NCBI GenBank assembly: GCA_024138015.1
Contig: JAMXBB010000001.1
Span: forward strand, 89,146,497-89,210,496
Direction: 5' to 3'
DNA: 64,000 nt
From: Lumnitzera littorea
Lineage: Eukaryota > Streptophyta > Magnoliopsida > Myrtales > Combretaceae
The notes beneath the pieces are model-generated. The model saw only the letters and a list, made by a program, of their open reading frames with translations. It was not told where the DNA came from and made no database searches. Numbering within the stretch: the stretch's first letter is position 1; each line of letters begins with the position of its first letter. Made by a program: the position numbers and the translations under genes. Positions 46,661 to 58,480 of this stretch are shown here, one piece after another.

Positions 46661-48221
46661 TTTTTCCAATCGTTATTATAGCATTTTAACACCCCTCCAC
46701 TCTCCTATAGCATTGGTATTAATTTTTATCTAACCTTGAAGCGGCTTAGTCCATGAGCATTGTGGTGGAGTGGTTATCTCTCTGTTCTTCTTGCTCTTAT
46801 TAATTGCCCTCTATTCATGAGCTTCTCTCTATAGACTAGGCTTAGCCATTCATGGTTGCCATTAGCACTTCTGAATATATGTTCATTTCTTTCCCTCTAA
46901 ATTCCTTTAAGAATGAAGAGAAATATTGTTGCTTTCGATCAAAACCCATTCCTTCATGGGATTCTCCAAGTATATGCATTATACCTAATCCAATTAAGAA
47001 AACATTTACAGTGGGGATTTGATGGCAAATCAAACCATCCAAATTAATTCTAGATATGTTTGATAGTTGGATACCCTAAGAAAAGATGATACATCGTTTC
47101 ATTTTCATCTTTACAAAAAGTGCAGGTTTAGTTTAATAAGATCCTTCATTTTGCTAAGTTTTCCTTCGTTGGTGACCTATTCTGTATGATATGCCAAAGC
47201 AAATGTTGGATTTGAGGGATGCTCGATGTATGCCATATCTAATCCCACTTCCCTTCTTGCATAAGATTGACTTCATCCTAAATAGCAGCTTTTATACTAA
47301 TTTGCATTGAACTTCCCCATTAGCATCATGAGGCTAAGACAATTCCTCTTCCCTACTCGGCGAAACTATCATGTGGAGATTAGGATAAAATATTCTTAGT
47401 TTTGCTTCTATGGTTTCATCAATCGAGAAGCTAATTCTTTGTTCATCCCACCCTCCCGACACCCTCTAAGCCTCTACTACTAGCAAAGCTTTACTCTCTC
47501 TTACAATTGGTCTAATTAACTAATCACAAACATGCCCATTTTTTGACCATCAATCTAACCATCTAACCAGAAGTAGGCTATTGGTATTCTCGACAAGGAC
47601 AAGATTAGCCTCTTATTCAACCATTCCAAATGTTGTTTGAGAGCTTCGTAAGTACTTGATTTGCTCTTTTTATGAAAGCTTCCATTCCTCCATTTATATT
47701 TTCCTTTCATCAAATTACTCCATAGAAGGTCTTTTTTATGGATGTTCCATGCTAATTTGGCAAATTTTGCCTTATTTTGCTGCTAAAAGTCTAGGAGACC
47801 TAACCCCCATCTTCTTTTAGTCTTTTAACTTTATCCCATGACAATTAGTGTATTTTCCTTTCCCTCACATGACTTCCCTAAATGAAGTCCTATAAGCTTT
47901 CTTTAGTTGCTTACAAACTTTTTTCGGCATAGGAATCATCTGGGAATAATAATTCACAATACTCTCCAAGGTAGTAGATACAAGAAGTTTTCTAGTAAGA
48001 GTGCTCAATAACTTTTCCTTTCGTCGAAATAATTTACTTCTTATCTTCTCAAGCAGGAAAGAGAAGTTTAAGAGTTTTAATTGTCTACCCATCTTTACTA
48101 GCACACCTAAATATTTTCCAAATGCTACATTGACATTAATGCCAAAGATATTACAAACATTTTCTTTGAGAGAATTATTCTAATTTGCTGAGAATAATGT
48201 TACACTCCAAACAGGAGAAGT
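46661..48221 (-). mobile_element. Antisense LINE, middle part (reverse transcriptase end, zf-RVT, RNase H first half)
   Basis: Minus-strand reading from high to low coordinates: SVTLFSAN, then CNIFGINVNVAFGKYLGVLV and MGRQLKLLNFSFLLEKIRSK (48190-47990), LTRKLLVSTTLESIVNYYSQ and MPKKVCKQLKKAYRTSF (47985-47880). These are the C-terminal half of a plant LINE reverse transcriptase. LLWHIIQNRSPTKENLAK and CTFCKDENETMYHLF (47190-47080) are the zf-RVT zinc-binding region. WTKPLQG-stop-IKINTNAIG (46790-46720) is the start of RNase H, with the first catalytic Asp changed to Asn. The frame is broken several times. It is cut at 48222 by another insertion. Confidence 0.85.
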
Positions 48222-51200
48222 TGTAACAGTCCCGCTATGTAAACTAACTTAAGATAGAAATTGACCTCACAGCTACTGTTATAAATACAGTCTACACAAG
48301 TCATACACAACTTAACTAGCTTGAAGCATTCGGTTTGACATCTATCAATACTTAAACCTACGGTATAACTTTTCAAAATACCTATTGAAGACAACCTGTT
48401 GTCTACTAATATAACAGTATTTACATAAGTATTTTCACATATAAAGTTATAATTTACACAAAGAGTTTATAAAAGCCACAGGATTTAAAGTTTATTTACA
48501 ATTAGATAGGAAACTAGTATAAAAAAAAAAGTCAAAAGCCCAGATTCAATGGATTCTCTTTTTTTTTTTTTTCACTTTCCCATCTAACCAACCACGCATT
48601 AACTTGAGGGTAGTGATATTTGTACATTTTGTACTTTTACTCGTCACTTACAAAAAAGTTTATAGGAATATAAGCACAACTAACTCAATAAGCGGGACAA
48701 AGACAAAAGAGTTTCGTATAATCACAAATAAGGTTATTAATTGTAATGAAATTCAATGCAATCAATCACCTAAATTATCGCATCATGTTATCCAGTCCAT
48801 TATGAGGTCAGAGAAATTACATCCATTTCAACTCGAATTAAGGAGTTTAGCACGACTTAAATCAAACCGAACCCGAGCTTATGCAATGGAGAACACCCTC
48901 CTCCCATAACTACCTTCGAACCATGCCTCCTACCCTTGTCGTGACCTCTTCGCTTGTCACTTAGTTCAACTAAAGATGAGGAAATAATAATTTCATCTAT
49001 TTTCATTGAAGGAAGTTAGTATTTAGTCTGATACTTATAATCGTTTCCCTAACGGTTGCTATACATGTCCAGTTATGTTAGCGGTCAGATCATTATTAGT
49101 CTTATTCAGGGATGGTTAAATAAGTTCACACAAAACACTATGAAATCATGCAAAATAGCACATTAATGAGTTTAACTCCAGTCATAAACAGAATACTAAT
49201 CACACACATAGTATGTGCATAAATAGATAATTTACAACCACAATCAAAGTACTCTTAAGTCTTCGGATGCTTTGATATAGTATCTTAATAAGTGGTAAAG
49301 TCACAATCCCAACGTACCTGTATTGATGCTCACTATGGTAAGTATATATTGTCGACATTCTGTTTACTGAGAGACCCTATATGTATACTAAACCTAGATT
49401 TAGTTTTCATAAGAGTTACGAAAATATTAAGGTTTTATCTACTCTTTATATCATCATGAAGTTATATACATATATATATATATATTAAAACTACATTATT
49501 ATTCTTATACGAAGGAAAATAGTTTTATTTAGATATATATATTTATTATAGTTTTATTATATAAGTTATATTAAGTTAGTATGCATAATAACATACACAA
49601 ATATATTATTATTTATAATATATCGTTTTAATTATATCAAAGTGTATTTTTTTAATTAGTTAAGTTACGTTTCAATTATGATAGGGTCATTGTAGTATAT
49701 AAATTTTCATAATATTATAAAAATATGGACTATATTGCCTAGGATCATCCAATTTTAGTAAAAGTAGTATCGTCGGATTCATATAAATTTGACGATACGT
49801 ACTATGGCTTCTATTTCGAGAGATAACTTCTAAATGGTAATTTTAGTTTCTAATATATCTATATGTCCCTATCACAATCACTATTATGTTATGCTCATAT
49901 TATATAAATAAGCTATATTTTTTATAATTTCCTAAAATAACTTAGTAATATATATAATATAGGGAAAAGTATAAAAAAATCGTTAACATTTACTTGTTTT
50001 TTTATTCCAATTCTTAAAGTTTCAAAAATTTTATTTTAGTCATCAACGTTTTTTATTTTTATCAAATAAGTCCTTTCATCAAGTTCTGTTAAGCTTTCTA
50101 TTATTATGGACACATGGCACATGACATTGGACCACGTGTAATTTTTTTAAATAAAAAATAATAAAATAATTTTAAAAAATAATAAAAATAAAAAAAATCT
50201 ACAAAATTAAAAAATATACATTTATACCTATATAAATATTTATATATTAATAATATACACTTATATAAATATTTTTATTAATAATATATTAATAAAATTC
50301 GAAAAAAAATGTAAAAAAGAAAAAAAATTGAAATTGAAATTGAAATTTTCTCAAATTTTTTATTTTTTACATTTTTTAAAATTTTATTTTTTTTAATTTA
50401 ATAAAATATAAAAATGATATTTTAATAATTTTAACAATATATAGTAATTTACAAAAAAAAAATATTTTTTAAATAATTTTTTTATTTTAAAATTTTTTAA
50501 TTAATTTTACTTATATAATATATATTATTAATTTATTTAGTTAAATTAATTATATAGACGAATTAAAATGCACCAAGTATCACGATTAATGGAAAAAGTA
50601 ATGAAAGGACTGAAATAGAATTTTTTTCAAATGTTAAAAACAAAAATAAAACTTTTGAAATGTTAAGTATTAAAATAGAAAAACAAGTAAACGTTAAAGA
50701 CTTTTTTGTACTTTTTCCTGTGATATGTAACCCTAACGCATGTATATCGAAATCTGGTTATATAACATCACAAAATATGATAAAAACTCATCTTAATAAG
50801 ATTTGATCAATAGGGATATGGAGAGGATTTACTCAAAGGTTCATCATAGTTTAGTCTAATATTGTTAAATAACGTATATCGGTTAATAAATTAAGCTATT
50901 TTATTACTAAAATTTACTATAAATAGATCAGGTCACCAAATAATTCTACGAAAATTTTTATAGACTCATAACAATATAATGAACTTAGTCAGCAAGTAGT
51001 TTCATGCTATTAAGTTTGTCACCTATAATTGTAAAATTATGTTTTCACTCCTAATTTGCAATTAATTAAGCAAATAATATCATTTGTATACGAAATAATT
51101 TCTAACATGTCCTAACATTATTATGAAACTCAAGAAGTTAATTGATATTAATTTCATCAATTAATTTTACAAAAATCAATTTATCTCATAATTTGCCCTA

Positions 51201-52520
51201 TTTTTAGGGTTAAAAAATACAATAAATACCAAACATACTTGAATTGAAAATCAAGCTATATAGCAATTAATTAGCATAACATGTATACTACAAAAAAAAT
51301 TTCACCTCAAAACAATATCATTTAATATATTTATTTTAGATTTGAAATTTGAGATGAATAGTAACTTTATTAAGCAAGTACATAAAATATCTATAATTTT
51401 GAAAAAATAAAATTTCATCATGAAAGTATATCTAAAATAACTTAGCAATTAATTTTTTCATAATTTTCTGAATTAATCTAGTATATTTAGAAATTAGGAG
51501 AAAAACATGGCAAAAATTGGACTCACTTATTCATTAGAGCTCCAGCCACCATTGGCTAATCGGTGGTTGTTGGATGAGCGACATGTAAGGTGGTTAGCTA
51601 GGGGGTGGTGGGGCTTAATAGTAGAATACTAGGGGGTTGGGGAACCATGTTAAGGTAATGTGTTGCTCTGTTTTTGTAATTTTTTTCTTAATTTCCTAAA
51701 ATTTTTTATGAATTTTCTCTTGAGTGTTTATGGTTCCTAAATATGTGAAATGGTGTTTGGAGTCCTTTAGATACCATGTTGGGTCACTTGAAATTTTTCT
51801 TCAATTTTGATGAATTTTTTCTTTCATTTTCTCACTATTATCCAAGTAGGAAATGGCTTGATTTGGTTCATCTCACCTTTTGATTTAGCTATTGTAGTGA
51901 CTCTGGATTTGCGATGCCTAATTTTAGAGAAATCTAGCTAGTTTCTTGAGTTTTAGATATGTTTTGCTATTATTTTAGTATAATTTGAGTAATTTATGTA
52001 TATTATGTTAATATTTATTTATTTTATTAATACACGTATATATATCCTATGTAATTGATACTTGTAATGTGTATTTATACTTATATAATTATGTTTCTCT
52101 CATGCATTTTATTTTTAAGATATATTTTCTAATTAATTTTGAGAATTGATTGCTTATTTAATATAATTTTAAGTTTTCAAGTTAATTTATAGGTATAATT
52201 ATTATATATACTAAGTATATTTATAAAAAGACATATATATTCATATAATATATTATGCTATATTATTTTTTTTTATAACTTAATTAACTTATCTTTAAAC
52301 TCTCGTCATATTTCGCTTAATTTTAAGGCTTCTAACGAGTTTTTCATTATATTAAATAATTTAATTTCTAAGGCTAAAATTAGGATTTTTTATCACTATT
52401 TTTACAATTTGACTTCACTAAGTTACTTCAATTAATTTTTTTAACCCAATCGTAAAGTTTGGGCTTAGTCGAATAAATTTTCCTGAAGGTTTTAAATTTA
52501 AATAAGATTTTAAAACTCTA
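48222..52520. mobile_element. LTR-like repeat B (about 3.5 kb without its MITE)
   Basis: Starts TGTAACAGTCCCGC exactly where the antisense LINE reverse transcriptase breaks off. It matches repeat A (32226-35800) along its length in the same order of landmarks, ending near AAGTTTGGGCTTAGTCGAAT...TTTAAATTTAAAT. Subtracting the 759-bp MITE at 49961-50719 gives about 3.54 kb, against 3.57 kb for repeat A. No coding domain. LINE sequence was not recovered on the right side, so the right end or the LINE 5' part has been deleted. Confidence 0.65.
49961..50719. mobile_element. Mutator-like MITE with long terminal inverted repeats
   Basis: The ends AGGGAAAAGTATAAAAAAAT and, as reverse complement, AGGAAAAAGTACAAAAAAGT continue as imperfect inverted repeats for about 100 bp (31 of the first 36 bases agree). 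The interior is almost pure A/T. A possible 9-bp target duplication is TATAATATA (left) and TGTGATATG (right), which differ only by A/G transitions. It interrupts repeat B, so it is the youngest layer here. Long inverted repeats with 9-bp duplications suit Mutator-type elements; no transposase is encoded. Confidence 0.65.
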
Positions 52521-52761
52521 CACAAGATTTATTATAATTTACTTTTTCACTAGACATAATCATGAAAGCATTCATAACCTAGTGTAGTTTCCCCCTAATG
52601 TTAGTAATTCTATTAAAAAACAAAAAGGATGAATTTCCACTTTTATACATTTTCTTAAAATAATCAAAAGAAGTCCGATTACAAGCCTACTTATGAACAC
52701 ATCCGAATCCTTAGCTTAACCCAAAAAGTCATAAAAGTTGCTCAGGCTACATCTTTTCCAT
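52521..52761. other. Spacer, nothing recognised
   Basis: AT-rich sequence between repeat B and the next element, with no coding or repeat signal identified. Confidence 0.4.
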
Positions 52762-53602
52762 TAGGGATGGGTACGGTTTAGTTTGGTACAGTTCGTTTTT
52801 TTTTTTTTGAAATCGAATATAATTATATGGTTTGATTCGTAAATTTTTCAAATTTAATTAAAATTGGTTCAATTCGGTTTGAATTGCTTATGTCAAATTT
52901 TTACTAAACATTTTTATCTCCAATAATATGTTTTCCTTTCTATTAAACTTTCATATATTTCTAAATAATCTCTCATATATTTATCATATGTAATAATACT
53001 TAGTAAAAAGTTACACAAGATTTTAACAAACTTAACTTAATTGAACGATGATAACAAATTCTATTCTAAGGAATAAATAACGAAGTGAGAGAAGTAAAGC
53101 CATCCATAAAAAAACAATATAAAGAAAACAAAAGATACATACTAAAAACCGGAAAAAAAAAAAAGAGAGATACGTAAAAAAGCACTAAGATGAGACGTTT
53201 GATTTGAAAACATATAAGAAGATGACAATTTAGAAAAGGAAAATTTGTATATGTGAAATTTCAAATAGAACTCACTCAATTTAATTTTAATAATTTACTT
53301 AAAAATAAGATAAAGAAGAAAAAGATATGAAAAATTTGATGAAATCCATAAACATTGATGAAAAAAATAAGGAAAATAATTAAAAAATTATATGAAATTA
53401 TTTTTGTTTAACCAAACAGTTCAATTCAATTCAAAATGATTCAGTTTGGTTCGGTTCGGTTCGGTTCGCTTTCTCGAACCAAATCATGAATCATTTATAT
53501 ATAACCGAATTATGACCAAATGGTTCATTAAAAAGAACCGTTTTTTTTATTCGATTCAGTTTGGTTTACAGTTCGATTTGCGATTTTTTTTGCTCAACCT
53601 TA
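52762..53602. mobile_element. hAT-like element with GGTTCGGTT-rich subterminal regions
   Basis: Starts TAGGGATGGGTACGGTTTAG. The other end, as reverse complement, starts TAAGGTTGAGCAAAAAA, matching 7 of the first 10 bases. Both subterminal regions carry GGTTTGGTTCGGTTC-type words, including four TTCGG units at 53448-53469. The middle is AT-rich. No convincing 8-bp target duplication remains. The open frame at 53446-53688 is a by-product of these repeats. Confidence 0.45.
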
Positions 53603-55064
53603 CTTTCAACGTACAAATAATGCATAGACTAAAGAGGTCATTTAGGGTTTTCTTTTCTAGGAAGAAAGCCTTTTTAAATTTTAATTAATCTTCTCTTCCT
53701 CTCATCCCTCATCCCAATATAAAATAAAGAAAATGATTGCTTTTAACCCTTATTCTATAGGAACGAAGTCTAAGACAAATGGGAACAATAAATTCAAATA
53801 GGGAGGAGAAGGAAAAAGGAAACTAAAAATATCTATATAAACTATTTTGTAGTACATCTTGTTTAAAAAGAAAGAATTAAATCTAATCTATTATCCCGTT
53901 AAAAAATTAATATTTGTATTACTTAATCATAATCATCTTCATGATTAAAAGGATTAAAAGATATACTATTTCTGAATGCTAGAAATCTCTCTCTCTCTCT
54001 TCTTTATATAAGTATAATGGTTTATATTTTTTACTTAATTTCGTTCCCCACAAGCAATGGTACACATAATCACATTTCTCTTTTGTGTCTAATGGCATAG
54101 TTGTCATACTATATAATATGAAAAACCCTATGAAATTTTGCGACGTGTAATAGACAAAAATATAAGTATTGGCATAACCAATTTTGTTGAACACACAAAA
54201 GAGGTGGGAAAGTAGTTTTTTTTTTCAAAAGAGAAAAAAAAAAGTACTATCATATTATAACTTTGAAGAATACGAAATTTAAAGCTGATTAATTCTGTTG
54301 AAAACTAATATTGATACAACAAATTTACAACCTTTTTGATATAAATAACTTGCATTGGGTCTTGAAAGTCATAGAAAAATATCATAATTTTGGACACATG
54401 GCAAGAAAAATGGTGGTCTTTAATGGATAATTTCTCATAGAAGAAACAAAAAGGAAAATTGTTGTATTGGAGTTTAGACAAATGGGTGGCTCAAGATTGA
54501 ATCATGCGTTACTAATCATTTCCATGATGATATGGCACCAGGCCACTAACCAGTTCCCAAACAAACATTGGTTTATCAACCCAAATCATATTTGATTTCT
54601 CCCTCTTCAACCTATGATTGATGTACAATCTCGCATTATGTAATAAATGGAATGCAATTTATTATCCAAAATTTCCTTTGTTTCTAGCAATTTAGGGATG
54701 AAGATTTCACCATTATTATAAGGATATTTCTACGATCATATCCATATTTTTTACGAGATCAATCCCACTTTTGTAATCCATCGTTTAAAAAAGAAAAGTT
54801 TTTTATTATTAATTTCATTATAACTATCTAACAAATGCTATATATTATTAACTTTTCAATTAAGCCTTAAAACAACGAGATATTCTCTAAACTATCCGAT
54901 AGATTTTTTATTAATAAAAAATCTACCATTGATTTTTACTCGGTTTGTGCCGCAGTGATAAAACATAGACATGCACCCTATAGTTTAGCACATTATACGG
55001 TATCCAATTAAGGTTCAGCGTAATCCATCAGGAGCAATGGTAATATCAGATATAATAAACGTAA
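53603..55064. other. Non-coding stretch, no element recognised
   Basis: AT-rich DNA without recognisable exons on either strand. A CT run lies at 53987-54000. The 71-codon minus-strand frame 53979-54194 is not convincing. Confidence 0.4.
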
Positions 55065-55520
55065 TGGGAAATTGCAAAAAAAAAAAAACCTTTTAAACAT
55101 TAATTTAGGTACAGGTTCTCTTTTTAATATTTAAATATTACAAATTACATTCTTAAACTTTGGTAAATTAATAACATCATTTTCATTTTTTACTAGAAGA
55201 GGTTATAGTATGATTATAAGTTTTTTGATGATTATAACAAAAAAAAGAAGAGGATTCAAACCCGGCTCATTCCACTTAAGAGATCAATGTTCATGCCATT
55301 GGGTTACAAAACTATTAGTAGTATAATCATAAGTTTAGAGAGACTTAAAATACAATTTAATAAATTCATCAGATTTATGAGGGTCCCTTGAAACTTCTAG
55401 GGTTATTTGCTAATTTTATTAAAATTTAAGAGAGTGATTTGTAATATTTAAAAGTTTAGATGTAAATTTGTATTTAAGTCAAAGTTTAGGAGGTTATTTG
55501 CATTTTCCTTTAAATGTAAA
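55057..55520. mobile_element. MITE with long inverted repeats and a tRNA-like core
   Basis: The left arm (from 55066, GGGAAATTGCAAAAA) and right arm (as reverse complement, GGAAAATGCAAATAACC) pair imperfectly over about 120 bp. They share AAATATTACAAATYACWYTCTTAAA-type text. The flanks AAACGTAAT (55057-55065) and AAATGTAAA (55512-55520) agree at 7 of 9 bases, which suits a Mutator-like 9-bp duplication. The middle contains a tRNA-like segment on the minus strand. Confidence 0.6.
55253..55312 (-). other. tRNA-like segment inside the MITE
   Basis: On the minus strand, GTAACCCAATGGCATGAACA is followed about 25 bases later by GCCGGGTTTGAATCCTC. The second block resembles a tRNA T-arm/B box (GGTTCGAATCC) and the first a D-arm/A box. 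The anticodon arm does not pair well, so this is a degenerate tRNA or tRNA-derived SINE piece, not a working tRNA gene. Confidence 0.35.
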
Positions 55521-56728
55521 TTATGAGTATAATCAAAATAAAAATTAAGTGTTAGTTTTATTTCTTTTTTCCATTCATTAATTTGCCATGGATTTCTTTT
55601 GCTTAAAGAAGTTTGCATATCTCCAACCTATCTATAACCTAATTATGGAAAATAAATAGATTTTTTTTTTATATAAATGGTGAAAACTTTTTTCTTCTTT
55701 TTTTATTTTATTGTTCTTTTAATGGGGTGAAGGAAAACTAATCCCCTCATTCCCATAAATTGTAACTGGAATGAGTGATTGCTTAAAAATAAAAGATCTT
55801 AGAATTATTTAATTTGTAATGCCTTCTATACCAGAAATTGGTTTTTTCTTATAAAAGAAAAAAGAAAACTACTAAGTGTACATTTCCTATATTATAGGTT
55901 GGACTGAATTCCAAATTAGAGCATCACTTACAATGATTTTTCTCGTGACTTTTGAAATCGCATCCATATCACATACATGGAGTTAAATAAGGCAAGAAGC
56001 TCGAAACCACTCACAATGATAGCACAACTAAGATGAATCAAGCTAGGATTTTTTTGGTATTTCTAGGTTTTTGAAGTATTCAAGGTAAACAAGATGATTT
56101 AGGGGGAAAAAAAAAAGAAAAGAAAAGCTAAATAAAATGTGTTATGTATATGAATGATGCTTGAGATTCGTACTGATTCAAATGTGAACTGGGTTTAAAT
56201 CTAAATTGGTATTTAGAAAACGTACGATCAATTAAATGATTCAGGGTATTAAAGGATTTTGATATCAACAAAGAAATCTAATAAATATATGTTGCAATCT
56301 AACTAGATTGGTAGAAGACAAATGATTAAAGATAGTCACCCAATAATATTTAGGATTTTAAGGAGTTCAGGAGGCCCACAAATTTTACCTGTGTGGCTGC
56401 TATCATGGAAGAGTATGCCATCTGGGAATATTAAGTCACGGAACTAAGTAAAAATAAAAATATGCAAAAATTAAAGAGGAAAAATAATCAAGAAAACCCC
56501 ATCACCACTGATAATTCGAGATCACTCCATCATCGCCAACTACCAAATCAGATGCAGCCCCCATCACCAATCTTCCTTGTTCCCACTTTTTTTTTTTTTT
56601 CGGTGGAAAAATAAAATACACTCCTTGTTCCTACTTTGTTCTGTCCCCCATCCCTCCTTTATGAAATAAATAAAAGCTTTTAGCTCCATTTCATCCACCC
56701 CTTTATCTCCTTGCCAACCTCCACCATA
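55521..56728. other. Non-coding stretch, no element recognised
   Basis: AT-rich with several homopolymer runs. The 78-codon minus-strand frame at 56564-56800 overlaps the tandem duplication and is not convincing. Confidence 0.4.
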
Positions 56729-56990
56729 ATGCTCTATACATATTTTCAAGCACATATTAGTAAAATACATTTCATTTGATGATACTTTTTCAACAACCAT
56801 CTTTATCTAAACAAAAGTTTTTTTTTTTTTTCATTATAATTTAGGGTAAATTACATGAATCATGCTCTATACATATTTTCAAGCACATATTAGTAAAATA
56901 CATTTCCTTTGATGATACTTTTTCAACAACCATCTTTATCTAAACAAAATTTTTTTTTTAATTATAATTTAAGGTAAATTACATGAATCA
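56729..56990. repeat. Recent tandem duplication, two units of about 131 bp
   Basis: Units 56729-56861 and 56862-56990 both run from ATGCTCTATACATATTTTCA to TAAATTACATGAATC. They differ by a few bases and by the length of an internal poly-T run. The high identity suggests a recent duplication. Confidence 0.9.
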
Positions 56991-57132
56991 CTTTTGAAAA
57001 CTATTATAATTGCACAAACATACATCCTTTTTAGAATATAACACTTACACCCCTAAAATATGCATGAGGCTATATTTTTCAATTATATGGCAATTGATGT
57101 GTATACTCTACTGATGTGAAAATATTTTACAA

Positions 57133-58355
57133 TAAAGAAAAGTACAAAAAAATTATCAACATTTACCTACTTTTTCATTTTAGTGCTTAATGTTTCAAAA
57201 ATTTCGTTTAAAAAATTTCATTTCAATCTTTAAAATTTTCCAAAATTTATAAAGAAGTTTGATTGTTAATTTTGCCATTAATATAGACACGTGGCAAAAT
57301 ATGATTTATTCAAATAATTGATTAACTAAATAAACTAATAATATATATTATATAAGTAAAATTCATAAAAATAACAAGAAATACAAAAAAAATTTAAAAA
57401 ATAGAAAAATAAGAAGGAAAATCTAAAAAATAATATATATTATTTAGTAATATATATTTATATACATATATATTAATATTTATTTTAAAATAAGTTAATA
57501 CAAATTAAAAAAATAATAAAATCAAATTCAATTGCCCTTTAGCATCGAGCTGATCGAAAAACAAGTACTTTAAAAAATGGGTCACACAACCTAATGGGGG
57601 CCATGGATGACCTCTTTCCACCGATAGGAGGTTATGTAACCTCCCCCAAGTGGTAAGTGGCCACTCATGATTGCCAAAAACTATATATATATATATATAT
57701 ATAAAGTAAATAAATAAGAAACCAATCGAGTTTCATATGGTTATACTTTTTTTTTTTTTAATTTTAAGCAATCATAGGTGGCTGTCTAATACCTGGGGGA
57801 GGTTACATAATCCCCCTTATTACCTACTTTTCAAAGTGACCATTTTTCGGCTTCCCCATGCTATGGGGTGGTCGGTAGCCACCTATATAGGGTTGTGCGA
57901 CCTCCTACCCTCCCAATCCTTTAGGTGGTCGCTAGGTACCTCCTGACCTTAGGATAGTTAGATTTATTTTTTATTTTTGTTTTTTTAATTTATATTTATT
58001 TTTAGCTATTTTATTTATATCTTTATAAGTTCGTATATAAGAGTATACATCTGTATATATTGTTATATATTATTTTATTAAATTTTGATTATTTTTTAAA
58101 ATTTTTATATATTATTTAATTACTTTTTTATCTAATTTTTGAATATTTTATTATATTATTTACTAAATTAAGATATGTAGACTAATATAACAATGACATG
58201 TGTCTTTGTGCAATTCAAAATTTAGTATTACTAGTTAAAAAAACTTATCTGTAAATTTTTCAAAAGTTGAGGGTTGAAATAAAACTTTTAAAACGTTATA
58301 AATTGAAATGAAAAAAAGAGTAAACATTGATGACTTTTTTTAATTTTGCCCTTTA
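57133..58355. mobile_element. Mutator-like MITE with nested inner palindrome
   Basis: Outer arms: TAAAGAAAAGTACAAAAAAA on the left and, as reverse complement of the right, TAAAGGGCAAAATTAAAAAA. Pairing continues through TCAACATTTAC/TCAATGTTTAC, and TAGACACGTGGC pairs with the ATGACATGTGTC region. Inside, 57560-57690 and 57765-57840 form a second inverted repeat (AGGTTATGTAACCTCCCCCA against its complement) around a TA-rich loop. Same family as 49961-50719. No coding capacity. Confidence 0.65.
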
Positions 58356-58480
58356 GAATACAAAATGCCACGTTGTTTAAATTGCTAAGATAGCTAACAT
58401 CTAACCAAATTGCTTAAATTCAACTCTGTTTACTTGAATACGGACCTAAAATTAGATAGGTGAAATTATCCAATAATATT
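58356..58480. other. Short spacer between two MITEs
   Basis: No feature seen. Confidence 0.4.

Noticed and set aside
48604..48909. 101-codon plus-strand open frame
   Set aside because: It lies inside LTR-like repeat B, opens from a non-ATG codon and is not open in the homologous repeat A.
53446..53688. 80-codon plus-strand open frame
   Set aside because: It starts in the TTCGG repeats of a hAT-like element and has no domain.
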